Part shown: piece after piece, positions 16,608 to 24,545 of the stretch | Layout: every line of letters begins with the position of its first letter | How positions within the stretch are numbered: position 1 is the stretch's first letter | Translations under genes and position numbers: made by a program | Notes under the pieces: generated by a model | The model's input: the letters and a program-made list of their open reading frames with translations, nothing else | What the model was told of the DNA's origin: nothing | Databases searched by the model: none | Assembly: GCA_034370385.1 (NCBI GenBank) | Contig: JAXMKZ010000053.1 | Span: 1 to 32,026, forward strand | DNA from: Coriobacteriia bacterium | GTDB taxonomy: Bacteria; Actinomycetota; Coriobacteriia; Anaerosomatales; PHET01 | Reading direction: 5' to 3' | Length of the DNA: 32,026 nucleotides

Positions 16608-18923
16608 TCAGTACTCCTTGATGACGCCCGTCACCGTCACCGGCGAACCGTCATCCATCCAACGCGAAGCGTAGACGATGATCGTCGTGCCTCCCCCCGG
16701 AGCGGACTCCGCCGAGATATCGAGTGAATCGAGCGAGCCATCCCCTACGCCCGAGTGTCGCACCAAGGGCCATTTCGTCTGCCCCGGAGAGGTCGGTGGG
16801 TCGTCGAACCCCTCCCAACCGTTCACAAACTGCGAGTAGCCCTGGGACTTTAGAATCTCTTCAAACAGTGCCGTGTTGTAGTACTCCGAGACAGCGGACA
16901 CGGGCAGTGAGACACGAAAGACCGAGGTTGCGTAGCTGGGATACGGCGCTTCAACAGACACTGTCGTGGCGCCAGGCGGCAGCGGGACGGTCACCGCCGA
17001 GTGATCGACCCGAGGGTACGGGTCGTAGTTACGGTCTGCGGTCATCTGCCGGGCCTGCATGAGGAGTACGCTTGGATAGGCGAGCACGACGAGCAGGGGC
17101 ACGAAGAGCAGCAGGTTCCGTGCGCGCTTCCAGCGGCTGGCCGGTGCGGCCGGGCGGGTCTTCGGTACGATCTCTTCGTCGATTACTGCAGCCGACCACG
17201 GGACAGCGTCGCTCAGCGCCTCAACGCGCCTCGGCGCGGGGACAAGCGGCATCGACTGAGTCTCGTCCGAGAAGGCGAACAGGCTTTGGAAGCCCTGGGT
17301 GGGCCATTCGGCCGGAGCCGCCTGCGCACGCACGAGCGCGCGCAGGAGCGCCGCCGGATCTCCCGTCTGCTCGACAGCCGCCCGGTCAGGATCCCGTCGC
17401 GCGGTACGGTTGGCCAGATGCGCGATGACGGCGAGAAGCTCGTCTTCCGTGAAGTCGCCGAGCATGGCCTCGGTGAACACCATCTCGGTGCCACCGATAC
17501 CGGGGACCACTCCCGTACGCAGGCATGCGTCGACGGCACCCCAAGGCCGGGCATGGATCATGCACAGAATCTGAGGTGGCGACGTCACCCAGTACGGCGA
17601 GAGGGCGCGGTATCGTGCAAGCGCCGCATCGAGCTTCGGGAACTCGCCGTGCGCCACAGGCCGAAACGCGGGCACGTTATCCTCAGGCAGCGAATCGACA
17701 AGGCCTACGCCGTCGACCCCGGCCTGCTCTTCAAGCCGACGCTCGCGTACGCTCTGACCCTTCCAACCGAGGTACGAGGTGCCCAGTGGACTGCACCAGA
17801 ACAGGTGTCCGTACGCCTCGGCGTGCGCCACCTGCGTCCCGAAGCGGGTTGCGTACGCGAGGCCGGTGAAGGTCGCAGCGGGCTCTTTGCTCAGGAGCAG
17901 CCCCTCATTGTCGGCCAGCATCGCGGTGGCCTCCTGCGCGAAGGAAAGCGCCTTCACGGCCAACAACGCCACAGGCAGACAGAACAGGCATGCCAGCACG
18001 GTGACCCCCAGTACGGCGTCTGACTGAAGCCCGGGGGCCTTCTGACCGGTGACGTACGGCAGCAGTGCGTAGCCGGCTGTCGCGGCACTCGATACCAGAA
18101 ACACCATCATTGCTGGGCCGAACACCATCGCCATTCGCTCGCCGTAGGTTTGTCTGCCCGGACGTCCGACGAATCCCCTCGACCCGAGCGTGAGGTCGCG
18201 TGCGGCTACCCACCAGAACGGCACAGAGAACCGTGCGCTGGCCCGTAGCACCCATCCGCGCACCGACGGCCCTCGGGACAGCAGGTTGGCGAACGCGGCG
18301 CGCTGTTCCGCCGCTGACAGCTCGAGGAACCGCGTTGTGACGAGCACAACGAACGACGGGGTTGCCCGTGTCCCCACGATGGCTGCGTTCACCGACTCCG
18401 CCTCGAACACGAATGGTCTCGGCGGGAACGGTTCGCCCGCTGCGATGGCTATTTCGGCCAGAGCGCGGAAGGTTCTCGGATGGTCCGAGCTGTTGAGAGG
18501 CACCGCTACCAAGCGCTTTCGGAGGTCCGGGTCCCCCCGCATCACTGAGACCAAGAACGAGACCGCCACGATGATGAACGCGAAAGCCAGGAACGGTGCA
18601 AACGGGGTGGGGGTCCAACGTCTGGTCTCGGCGGAAGCGAGCTGCGGTTTCAGTTCCGCGATGCTGGGCCAACCCTTGGCAACTGGGTTGGACTCGTCGG
18701 GTAATTCCTTGACCCGAATCGTCCGCTCGAGCTCGTAGGTTTCCCTGGCTGCTGCCTTGGCTCGCGGGTACTCCACAGCGACCCACGGGATGACAGCGAA
18801 CAGCGCAGCGCAGAAGACCGCCCCCACCAGCAGTAGCGCGATCGCACCGGAGACCGCCGCAAGCGTACCGGCGCGTCCGCGATCCACTACGTCCCAAAGC
18901 GCCCGTCTGGTCCCAAGCGGCAT
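16608..18923 (-). CDS. large membrane protein with two inactive M48-like segments
   Basis: A 771-residue protein. Helices lie near residues 21-48, 108-127, 266-288, 305-328 and 609-628. Between them is a fold that reads like an M48 (HtpX/Ste24-like) protease: VFEAESVNAAIVGT, VVLVTTRFLELSAAEQ, then ANLLSRG (212-218) where AHELSHG should be, and later the counterpart of the third zinc ligand, EATAMLADNEG. A second M48-like stretch (about 465-510) reads VFTEAMLGDFTEDELLAVIAHLANR, again without HExxH. Both zinc sites are therefore lost. The C-terminal region (about 640-771) is an extracytoplasmic beta-rich domain. GGAG precedes the ATG. It is the likely first gene of the unit with the ClpA-like ATPase. 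Confidence 0.72.
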   Translation of the reverse strand: MPLGTRRALWDVVDRGRAGTLAAVSGAIALLLVGAVFCAALFAVIPWVAVEYPRAKAAARETYELERTIRVKELPDESNPVAKGWPSIAELKPQLASAETRRWTPTPFAPFLAFAFIIVAVSFLVSVMRGDPDLRKRLVAVPLNSSDHPRTFRALAEIAIAAGEPFPPRPFVFEAESVNAAIVGTRATPSFVVLVTTRFLELSAAEQRAAFANLLSRGPSVRGWVLRASARFSVPFWWVAARDLTLGSRGFVGRPGRQTYGERMAMVFGPAMMVFLVSSAATAGYALLPYVTGQKAPGLQSDAVLGVTVLACLFCLPVALLAVKALSFAQEATAMLADNEGLLLSKEPAATFTGLAYATRFGTQVAHAEAYGHLFWCSPLGTSYLGWKGQSVRERRLEEQAGVDGVGLVDSLPEDNVPAFRPVAHGEFPKLDAALARYRALSPYWVTSPPQILCMIHARPWGAVDACLRTGVVPGIGGTEMVFTEAMLGDFTEDELLAVIAHLANRTARRDPDRAAVEQTGDPAALLRALVRAQAAPAEWPTQGFQSLFAFSDETQSMPLVPAPRRVEALSDAVPWSAAVIDEEIVPKTRPAAPASRWKRARNLLLFVPLLVVLAYPSVLLMQARQMTADRNYDPYPRVDHSAVTVPLPPGATTVSVEAPYPSYATSVFRVSLPVSAVSEYYNTALFEEILKSQGYSQFVNGWEGFDDPPTSPGQTKWPLVRHSGVGDGSLDSLDISAESAPGGGTTIIVYASRWMDDGSPVTVTGVIKEY

Positions 18924-19102
18924 TGCGATCTCCAGCCCCCAAGCTAAGACCCGTTTCTCAGCCGTCCTCGCATCAGTTTAAGGGGAAAGATGCCCTGCTG
19001 CTCACTGGGCTCCGAATCCAGCACCTCGGTCAGACAGGAACCCGCCTCCCCTGGGCATGCGGCTCGCCAGGGCCGTTCGGGATGCTAGAACTGGCGGCCG
19101 AG

Positions 19103-20329
19103 TCACTCCACGCCGATGGCCTCGATGTGCTTGAGCGCTGGCGTGACAGCCCCCCACACGACCACGAGCACGGTCGCAACACCCATCCACGTGAACGTCG
19201 CCGTCTCCCCCATCGCCTTGATCGAGAAGCCAGCGGCAGCGTAGCCGAAGGGGAAGCCGACGTAGGCCAGGGTGAAGAGTGCCGAGAGGACCCGCCCGCG
19301 CATCTCGTCGGGCACCCGTTCCTGCAGCACGACGTTCACGATCGGATTGACCCCGGCTCCGAAGAACCCGGCGACGGCCATGACCGCGAGCTGGAGCGGG
19401 TATCCCGGCGCGAAGGCGTACGCGACCGGGACCATGGCAGTGGTCACGAGTCCGACCAGAAACACCGCGCGTCGCGAGATTCGGGCACCTTGGGTCCCGT
19501 AGACCAGCGCTCCCAGCACGCCCGCACCCGAGTACACCATGAACAGGACGCCGAGCGCCTCGGGCTGGTCCAACCCCTTGTAGACCACCGGAAGAACGAC
19601 GCCCACCACCGAGTACGCGATCGTGAACGCGATCGTGGAGAGCACCGCCGTGGACCTGATGGCCGGATTCTCAAGCATGCAGCGCCACCCATCGAGTGCC
19701 TCGGCGAGCCAGTGCGCTTCAGTCTGCCGCGCGGGTGGGGTGGGCATGCAGACGGCACCCACCAACAGCGCCGACAGCACGAACCCCGCAGCCATCACCC
19801 AAAACGACGCAGTCGCGCCGACAAGGCCGATCAGAACTCCGGCGACTCCCGGCCCGATCAACCACGCAAGTCCCCAGACCGCCTCGTGCAACCCGTTCAC
19901 CCGCTCCAGCGACAGGCGACCACGCTTGGCCACATCAGGAAGCATCGCCTCGCGCGCGGTCACGCCCACCGGATCGAAGATCGCACCAAGCACAGAGGCG
20001 AACATGACCAGCGGGTAGGTGAGCACTCCCAGCAGACCGAACAGCGGGATAAGCGCGGCGGACACGGCCGAGAAGACATCCGACCCGACGCTGGTGCGCT
20101 GTCGGCCCAGCCGGTCGATGATCACGCCGGAACCGAGCGAAGCCGCTATCTGAGGGAGCGCGGCAACCGCGACCACAAGCCCGGCCGCAGCAGGGTCGTT
20201 GGTGAGTTCGAGGGTCAGCCATGGCAGGGCGATGGCGGCGACACCGTTGCCGGTGCCGGAGATGAGCGTCGCGGCCTCGAGCGCCAGAAACGGCTTGAGG
20301 TCGCGGGGCTTCTCGGCGAGCTCGGTCAT
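19103..20329 (-). CDS. MFS transporter
   Basis: A 408-residue major-facilitator transporter with about twelve hydrophobic helices, of the EntS/MacAB-independent macrolide-efflux subtype by overall pattern. The loop after helix 2 contains IIDRLGRQR, the family's motif A, and the central cytoplasmic loop (about 180-220) is short. VPDEMRGRVLSALFTLAYVGFPFG in the second half is typical of this exporter branch. The ATG at 20329 follows AAGGA. It is the second gene after the HsmA-like protein, with a 66-base gap. Substrate unknown; no drug-resistance regulator is adjacent. Confidence 0.85.
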   Translation of the reverse strand: MTELAEKPRDLKPFLALEAATLISGTGNGVAAIALPWLTLELTNDPAAAGLVVAVAALPQIAASLGSGVIIDRLGRQRTSVGSDVFSAVSAALIPLFGLLGVLTYPLVMFASVLGAIFDPVGVTAREAMLPDVAKRGRLSLERVNGLHEAVWGLAWLIGPGVAGVLIGLVGATASFWVMAAGFVLSALLVGAVCMPTPPARQTEAHWLAEALDGWRCMLENPAIRSTAVLSTIAFTIAYSVVGVVLPVVYKGLDQPEALGVLFMVYSGAGVLGALVYGTQGARISRRAVFLVGLVTTAMVPVAYAFAPGYPLQLAVMAVAGFFGAGVNPIVNVVLQERVPDEMRGRVLSALFTLAYVGFPFGYAAAGFSIKAMGETATFTWMGVATVLVVVWGAVTPALKHIEAIGVE

Positions 20330-20395
20330 GGTTGTCCTTCTTGCGGCGCCTGCAGGGATGCGCAACCCCGGCACACGGGCTCGGTACGGCTAGCT

Positions 20396-20779
20396 CTACG
20401 CCATGACCTTGGGCAACGAGAGCGCGAATCCTGTCACGAGTGTGACCATCCACAACGCCCACACAGCCAGACTGAACTTGTGGAACTGCCGAGCGGCAAC
20501 CTCATCCTTGCGCACCAGCACGACGGTGGCCCACACGGAATGCACGAGCATGATCACAATCGCGCTCACGCCCAGAATCCCGTGGATGTCCATGTTGAAG
20601 CCGCCGGTGATCATGCTCATGAGCGTGGTCGCAGTCGTGTCGACGGCGAGGCCGAGCCAGAAGACGACGAGATGCCAGGGCTTGAGAACCCCGGCGCGCC
20701 GCTCGGCGAAGACGGCGACGGAGTAAAGCGTCGCAGCGAGCAGAATGCCGACTACTGCGCCGGTAAGGGTTGGTGACAT
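20396..20779 (-). CDS. HsmA/TIGR03987-like four-helix membrane protein
   Basis: A 127-residue protein with four hydrophobic helices (about 5-25, 34-57, 66-88, 101-122). Histidines H36, H66, H80 and H100 fall at or near helix ends, with H66 and H80 14 residues apart, the spacing of heme-binding pairs. The pattern matches the small TIGR03987/HsmA family, whose biochemical role is not established. AGAGGA precedes the ATG. A possible 35-codon reading frame (20752-20859) overlaps its start. It is probably co-transcribed with the MFS gene downstream. Confidence 0.65.
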   Translation of the reverse strand: MSPTLTGAVVGILLAATLYSVAVFAERRAGVLKPWHLVVFWLGLAVDTTATTLMSMITGGFNMDIHGILGVSAIVIMLVHSVWATVVLVRKDEVAARQFHKFSLAVWALWMVTLVTGFALSLPKVMA

Positions 20780-20880
20780 CGGTGCTGTCCTCTCAGCAGG
20801 GCGCGCTCGCGCGAAACGTCCTGCGTGCTGCAGAAAACGGTGGTCTCGTTGGTGCTCATGGGCGCTCTTGCCTGTGCAGA

Positions 20881-21315
20881 CTATACCGCTTGATCAGTGC
20901 TCCGGATCGGTGCGCCGACCCGCTCAGCGGTCCGCTTCGGCCGCGCCAGCGTGAACGCGAGCGAAGACCAGCCCACCGCCATCGCCACGATCAGCCCGGT
21001 TCGCACTATCGGAGGCCACCCGAGCTGCCAGATCGCGAGCCCCACCATCCACGGCAACAGCAGGAGCCACATCGCCGCCTGCATCAGATACGGTTGCGCC
21101 CGAGTCCACGCCCACGCCGCATCGAGGCCGCCGGGCAACGTCGCGAGGTACGCGAAGCACGCCCACCCGCCGATGAGAACGAACCACCAGAACGCGATGG
21201 CCGCCCAGCGAAGCCGCGGATGCGCCTCAAGGTTCGCGGGCGTTCCACTGACCGCGAGCGCCGTGAAGCCAACGATCACGATCAGCATGGCGAAGATGAG
21301 AAGCTCGTAGATCAC
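20881..21315 (-). CDS. four-helix membrane protein, paralogue of the protein at 24546-24857
   Basis: A 144-residue protein with helices near residues 3-21, 37-58, 77-97 and 104-124. Its start is a GTG that overlaps the stop of the upstream SRPBCC gene (GTGA), showing coupled translation. The central stretch AWAWTRAQPYLMQ...LLLLPWMVGLAIW closely resembles AWAWTRSLPLILQ...LLFLPWMIALWIW in the smaller protein at 24.7 kb, so the two are paralogues. No function is known to me for this family. It belongs to the operon read from the TetR-controlled divergent promoter at 22.0-22.1 kb. Confidence 0.7.
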   Translation of the reverse strand: MIYELLIFAMLIVIVGFTALAVSGTPANLEAHPRLRWAAIAFWWFVLIGGWACFAYLATLPGGLDAAWAWTRAQPYLMQAAMWLLLLPWMVGLAIWQLGWPPIVRTGLIVAMAVGWSSLAFTLARPKRTAERVGAPIRSTDQAV

Positions 21316-22016
21316 TGCGCCAGCGCCTCCGCCGTCCGCTTGATACCAACGAGCGTCTTATGGCTGAACAGCGCACCGCCGAAGTTCAGCGGGTTGTTCC
21401 ACATCCACCGCGCGAAGCCGGTTTCGGTGCCGTCGGCGCGCATCCTGAGCAGAAGCCGCGTTCCGCCGTCGGGGGTCGGTTTCATGACGAACGCCATCGT
21501 GTTCTCGGTCCACGTCTCGGGAAGCGACGCCTTGCCCAGCTGCGCCGGGTCGAGGCTGCCGGCCGCGAGCACGAACGAACGGCCGGGGTCCGCGTCGACC
21601 ACGGTGTAACTGACCATGTCATTGATGTTGATCTCGTCGCCCACTTTGACGTCTTGAAGCTCGGGCACGATGCGGGTCGAGTAGTGACCATCCACGAAGT
21701 CCGACGAGTTCGTCATATCGTAGAACCAGTCCCAACCGTACCACCCGGCGCGGTGCTGTCCCATCTGCTGGATCAGCGCGTAGACGGTCGCCGGCGGCGC
21801 GTCGATGGTGACGGCCTTGGTCGAGATCTCCCGCGTCGCCGGAAAGAGCTCGTCGCCGGGCAGCGTCGCGGAGGCTTCGTCGGCGGTGGCACCCCAGCGG
21901 TCGGTGAATCCCCGCGTCAAGGGTGGCACCAGCACGAAGCCGACAACCAGGATGACGACGAGTCCGGCGAGGAGGATGCCGATCCACTTTGCGATGCCGA
22001 GGATGACCGAGCCCAT
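21312..22016 (-). CDS. membrane-anchored SRPBCC-family protein
   Basis: A 234-residue protein with one N-terminal helix (about 8-31) followed by a soluble SRPBCC/START-like domain. The beginning TKAVTIDAPPATVYALIQQM, then WYGWDWFYDM and the closing LLLRMRADGTE...WMWNNPLNFGGALFSHKTL follow this fold, which cradles hydrophobic ligands such as lipids or polyketides. The ATG is at 22016, with TTGACC/TATACC promoter boxes about 60-90 bases upstream. It is first in an operon with the four-helix membrane protein (4-base overlap) and divergent from tetR. The ligand is unknown. Confidence 0.78.
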   Translation of the reverse strand: MGSVILGIAKWIGILLAGLVVILVVGFVLVPPLTRGFTDRWGATADEASATLPGDELFPATREISTKAVTIDAPPATVYALIQQMGQHRAGWYGWDWFYDMTNSSDFVDGHYSTRIVPELQDVKVGDEININDMVSYTVVDADPGRSFVLAAGSLDPAQLGKASLPETWTENTMAFVMKPTPDGGTRLLLRMRADGTETGFARWMWNNPLNFGGALFSHKTLVGIKRTAEALAQ

Positions 22017-22046
22017 GTTCTTGTCCCTTCGGTGCGATGCGTGCTA

Positions 22047-22103
22047 ACCTTACGTTGTACATTTTACGCTGTAAGGTATATCACCGTACATTGTAAGGGT
22101 CAA
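22047..22103. promoter_or_regulatory. divergent overlapping promoters with TetR operator
   Basis: Minus-strand promoter: TTGACC (22098-22103), 17-base spacer, TATACC (22075-22080), driving the SRPBCC operon. Plus-strand promoter: TTGTAC (22055-22060), 16-base spacer, TATATC (22077-22082), driving tetR. The two -10 boxes overlap. An inverted repeat ACCTTAC (22047-22053) / GTAAGGT (22071-22077) covers both, and a second related half (GTACATTGTAAGG, 22086-22098) overlaps the minus -35. One bound TetR could shut both promoters. Confidence 0.7.
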
Positions 22104-22131
22104 CCCCGTTCCGCTAGGAAGGTTTCCCCGA

Positions 22132-22704
22132 ATGACCGCCAAGCGTGCAGTACCGCTCACCAAGGCCGAGATCCTCTCGGCAGCCCTAGCGCTCATCGAC
22201 GCCGAGGGTATCGATGCGCTTACGATGCGCCGGCTCGCGCACGAACTCGGCGTCGAGGCGATGTCGCTCTACCACCACGTGCCGAACAAGGACGCGCTCC
22301 TCGACGGGGTCGTGGAGCTCGCGCTCGCCGCCCAGGCGCCAACTGCACCGCCGCCGAGCGGCGACTGGAAGGCCACCGTTATCGCCGCCGTCTGTGGCTT
22401 TCGTCGCGCGCTGATCACGCACCCAAACGTGCTCCCGCACATGATCACGCATCCGCCCTCGTCGCCGGAGGCCTCCGCGATGTACATCGACGGGCCGCTC
22501 GCCTACCTCGTCAACCACCGTGTCTCCGACAAGGACGCGGCCGAGTTGTTCGAGGCGTTCTTCGCGCTGTCGTTCGGACACGCGCTGCTCACGACCAACT
22601 ACTCGACGATCGAAGGCGACGGGGTGCCGACAGTCGAGTTCACCGAGGAGTCGTTCAAGCGCGCAGTGCGCACGCTCATGGACGGGTACACGCTCGGCGT
22701 GTGA
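22132..22704 (+). CDS. TetR-family repressor
   Basis: A 190-residue TetR/AcrR regulator. The DNA-binding helix-turn-helix is near residues 10-55, with ALTMRRLAHELGVEAMSLYHHVPNKDALL, the classical TetR recognition helix. The remainder is a TetR-C-like ligand domain, with PNVLPHMI and an aromatic/histidine-rich core. AGGAAGG precedes the ATG. The gene is divergent from the SRPBCC operon and the intervening 115 bases hold overlapping promoters with a palindrome, so it most likely represses both itself and that operon. The inducer is unknown, although the partner SRPBCC protein may bind a related hydrophobic molecule. Confidence 0.9.
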   Translation: MTAKRAVPLTKAEILSAALALIDAEGIDALTMRRLAHELGVEAMSLYHHVPNKDALLDGVVELALAAQAPTAPPPSGDWKATVIAAVCGFRRALITHPNVLPHMITHPPSSPEASAMYIDGPLAYLVNHRVSDKDAAELFEAFFALSFGHALLTTNYSTIEGDGVPTVEFTEESFKRAVRTLMDGYTLGV

Positions 22705-22793
22705 TCGCTCGCTCCGCCGCTCTTGGGGCCTGCGGACCCATAAGCACCGAGCTTGCCCGAGTCAATTCTCTCTCGGCCCGTTCTGGATGTTCG

Positions 22794-23054
22794 TTACATG
22801 CGCCGGTACACGTCGCGGCGATGGCCAACCTTCACGACCCACACCACCAAACGCCCATCCTCGACTGTGTAGACAATGCGATAGTCGCCCTGCCGCACCC
22901 GATAGTGCTCCCCGCCTGCAAGCTTTTCGCAACCCCGAGGTCTCGGGTCCTCGGCGAGACGGCCGATTCGTTCGACCACTTCGCGGCGGTCAGCAATCGG
23001 GATTCCCTCGATCTCTCGAGCAGCGGAGAGCTTGATCTCGACCGAGTTCGCCAT
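22794..23054 (-). CDS. RelE/ParE-family toxin
   Basis: An 86-residue basic toxin of the RelE/ParE superfamily; RelE-type members cut mRNA in the ribosome. The pattern VEIKLSAAREIEGIP, the PRPRGCEKLAGG-EHYRVRQGDYRIVY core and the C-terminal VVKVGHRRDVY are all classical, with arginines and the late His/Arg positions kept. It starts 5 bases after the antitoxin stop, the usual antitoxin-toxin order. It ends against the convergent tetR gene with an 89-base gap. Intact and probably active. Confidence 0.92.
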   Translation of the reverse strand: MANSVEIKLSAAREIEGIPIADRREVVERIGRLAEDPRPRGCEKLAGGEHYRVRQGDYRIVYTVEDGRLVVWVVKVGHRRDVYRRM

Positions 23055-23059
23055 GCGCC

Positions 23060-23290
23060 TTATAGCTTGCCTTCGCGCAGGAGGGTCTGGACAAAGTCGC
23101 CGTAGGGCACGGTTGCCTCGGCTGCCCGGTCCTCAAGCGCGGCAAGATCCTCGGCGTCCTCGAGTAGCGTCTCGCGAACGGCATCGTTGACCAGGTCGGA
23201 GATGCTGGTGTCGGTCTCGATCGCCTTGAGTCGCAGTGCCCGGTGGAGGTCCGGCTCAAGGTAGATAGTGGTGCGTCGGGTATCGGCCAT
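23060..23290 (-). CDS. ribbon-helix-helix antitoxin
   Basis: A 76-residue antitoxin. The N-terminal RRTTIYLEPDLHRALRLKA forms the ribbon-helix-helix DNA-binding strand and helix, and SISDLVNDAVRETL supplies the second helix. The acidic C-terminal half would neutralise the basic toxin. The ATG at 23290 follows AGGTGA; the upstream in-frame GTG lies inside that site. It should repress its own promoter, because two palindromes overlie the promoter at 23309-23354. Confidence 0.9.
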   Translation of the reverse strand: MADTRRTTIYLEPDLHRALRLKAIETDTSISDLVNDAVRETLLEDAEDLAALEDRAAEATVPYGDFVQTLLREGKL

Positions 23291-23308
23291 GCTTATCACC
23301 TCAGCAAG

Positions 23309-23354
23309 AGCATACGATTCAAGACGTTATAACGTCAAGACGTCTAAACGTCTT
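23309..23354 (-). promoter_or_regulatory. toxin-antitoxin promoter with two palindromic operators
   Basis: On the minus strand TTGACG (23333-23338) and TATGCT (23309-23314) are 18 bases apart. The perfect palindrome GACGTTATAACGTC (23323-23336) lies across the spacer. A second one, AAGACGT-CTAA-ACGTCTT (23337-23354), adjoins the -35 box. Four GACGT-type half-sites in a row suit cooperative binding by ribbon-helix-helix dimers, giving tight autorepression. Confidence 0.75.
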
Positions 23355-23473
23355 CGGCGAGCCCGGAGTGTATGTCTGTCAAGGTAGTGTGCGAGAAGAG
23401 GATGCTGCGCCAACCTCAGACAGGATTCGAATCGTTGAGCCGACCGGTCGCCGACTTCGCGAGCGCCCGGCGA

Positions 23474-24355
23474 CTACCGCAACAGCGCCTCGTCGTAGAA
23501 CTCCATGACCCGACGCTCGTACTCCTCGGGGTACCGACTCAGTGCACCGACGTGACCGACGCCAGGCGCGATCCACAGCTCCGCACGCGAACCGATCTGC
23601 TCGGCGAAATAGCGGTTGAACTCCGTCTCGAGCGGATTGCCGCCGGCGCCGATGAGCAGGTAGCGCGTCGCAGCCGCCTTTCGCATCTCTTCAAGCAGCG
23701 GAGCCGGCGGCCGCTGCCAAGCGAGCGCCTGCACGGTCGCGTACATGACGCGCGGGACGAAGCTTTCCACGAGTGACCGCTTGGAAGGTAGCGTCGTGAG
23801 CTCTGCGGTGGAGCGTCGCGTCGCGCCGTCGGCGACGATCGCCTCGAGCTGCGGCACCGCTGCGCTCGCACCAAGCACCGCCTCCCCGCCCATAGAGGAG
23901 CCGAAAGCACCGATTCTGCGCACTCCGGACTCGTCGGCCAGATAGCGCGCGGCGGCAGAGATGTCCTCGCTGCCCTGCCACGCAAGCCGGTTGGCGCGAC
24001 CGCCGCTCTCGCCGTGGCCGCTCATGTCGATGGCGAGCACCCCGTAGCCGCGTTCGGCGAACATCTCCGCCTGCCGACGGACGCCTTGGCGCGAGCCGCC
24101 CGCTCCGTGTGCGACCACGATGGCGGCGCCGTTTCGCGGGGGCGCGTACCAGGCGGCGATCTCCACGCCGTCGGCGCGCTCAAGAGTCACGGCCTCGAAA
24201 CCTGCCGGTGGCTCACCCACGGACGCGCGCGAGGGCCAGACGGCCGCGATGCCCATGGCCGCCGGCAGCCCGATGTAGATGGCCAGTACGAGGCCGAGGG
24301 CGGTCCAGCCGAGGATGGCCAGCCAGCGATGCGTGGTGCTCTTGGGCACTAGCAC
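23474..24355 (-). CDS. membrane-anchored alpha/beta hydrolase
   Basis: A 293-residue hydrolase with an N-terminal membrane helix (about 10-38) and a catalytic domain beginning near residue 54. The oxyanion segment VVAHGAGGSRQG, the nucleophile S154 in GSSMGG, and H268 in GVGHVGALS are in place, as in the YqkD/FrsA-like serine hydrolases and esterases. The start is taken at a GTG (24355) because GGGAGGTG sits five bases upstream. An ATG at 24370, five codons earlier, is possible but has a poor site. No neighbouring gene indicates the substrate; a lipid or ester at the membrane face is likely. Confidence 0.83.
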   Translation of the reverse strand: MLVPKSTTHRWLAILGWTALGLVLAIYIGLPAAMGIAAVWPSRASVGEPPAGFEAVTLERADGVEIAAWYAPPRNGAAIVVAHGAGGSRQGVRRQAEMFAERGYGVLAIDMSGHGESGGRANRLAWQGSEDISAAARYLADESGVRRIGAFGSSMGGEAVLGASAAVPQLEAIVADGATRRSTAELTTLPSKRSLVESFVPRVMYATVQALAWQRPPAPLLEEMRKAAATRYLLIGAGGNPLETEFNRYFAEQIGSRAELWIAPGVGHVGALSRYPEEYERRVMEFYDEALLR

Positions 24356-24545
24356 ACCCACCTCCCACATCGTTGCCCGCTGTGTCCGCGAGCTCCAGGC
24401 CGACCGAGCACCGCATGCGGGTCCCTTACTGCGGTCTTCAGGCGCGCCGCGACACAGCGTGTTTACGGCGACAATCATAATTGATGCCAAGGAGCAAGCG
24501 CCCGAGATGAGCGGATCTACACCTGAGTCATCTCGGTCATCGCCC

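Noticed and set aside
18923-20776. Long plus-strand frame of 617 codons opposite the MFS gene
   Set aside because: It is antisense to the MFS and HsmA-like genes and rich in His, Arg, Asp and Gly without domain pattern; a shadow frame.
23424-23433. GATTCGAATC, similar to a tRNA T-loop
   Set aside because: The flanking bases cannot pair as a T stem, and no acceptor or anticodon arm is found. It is only a palindrome.
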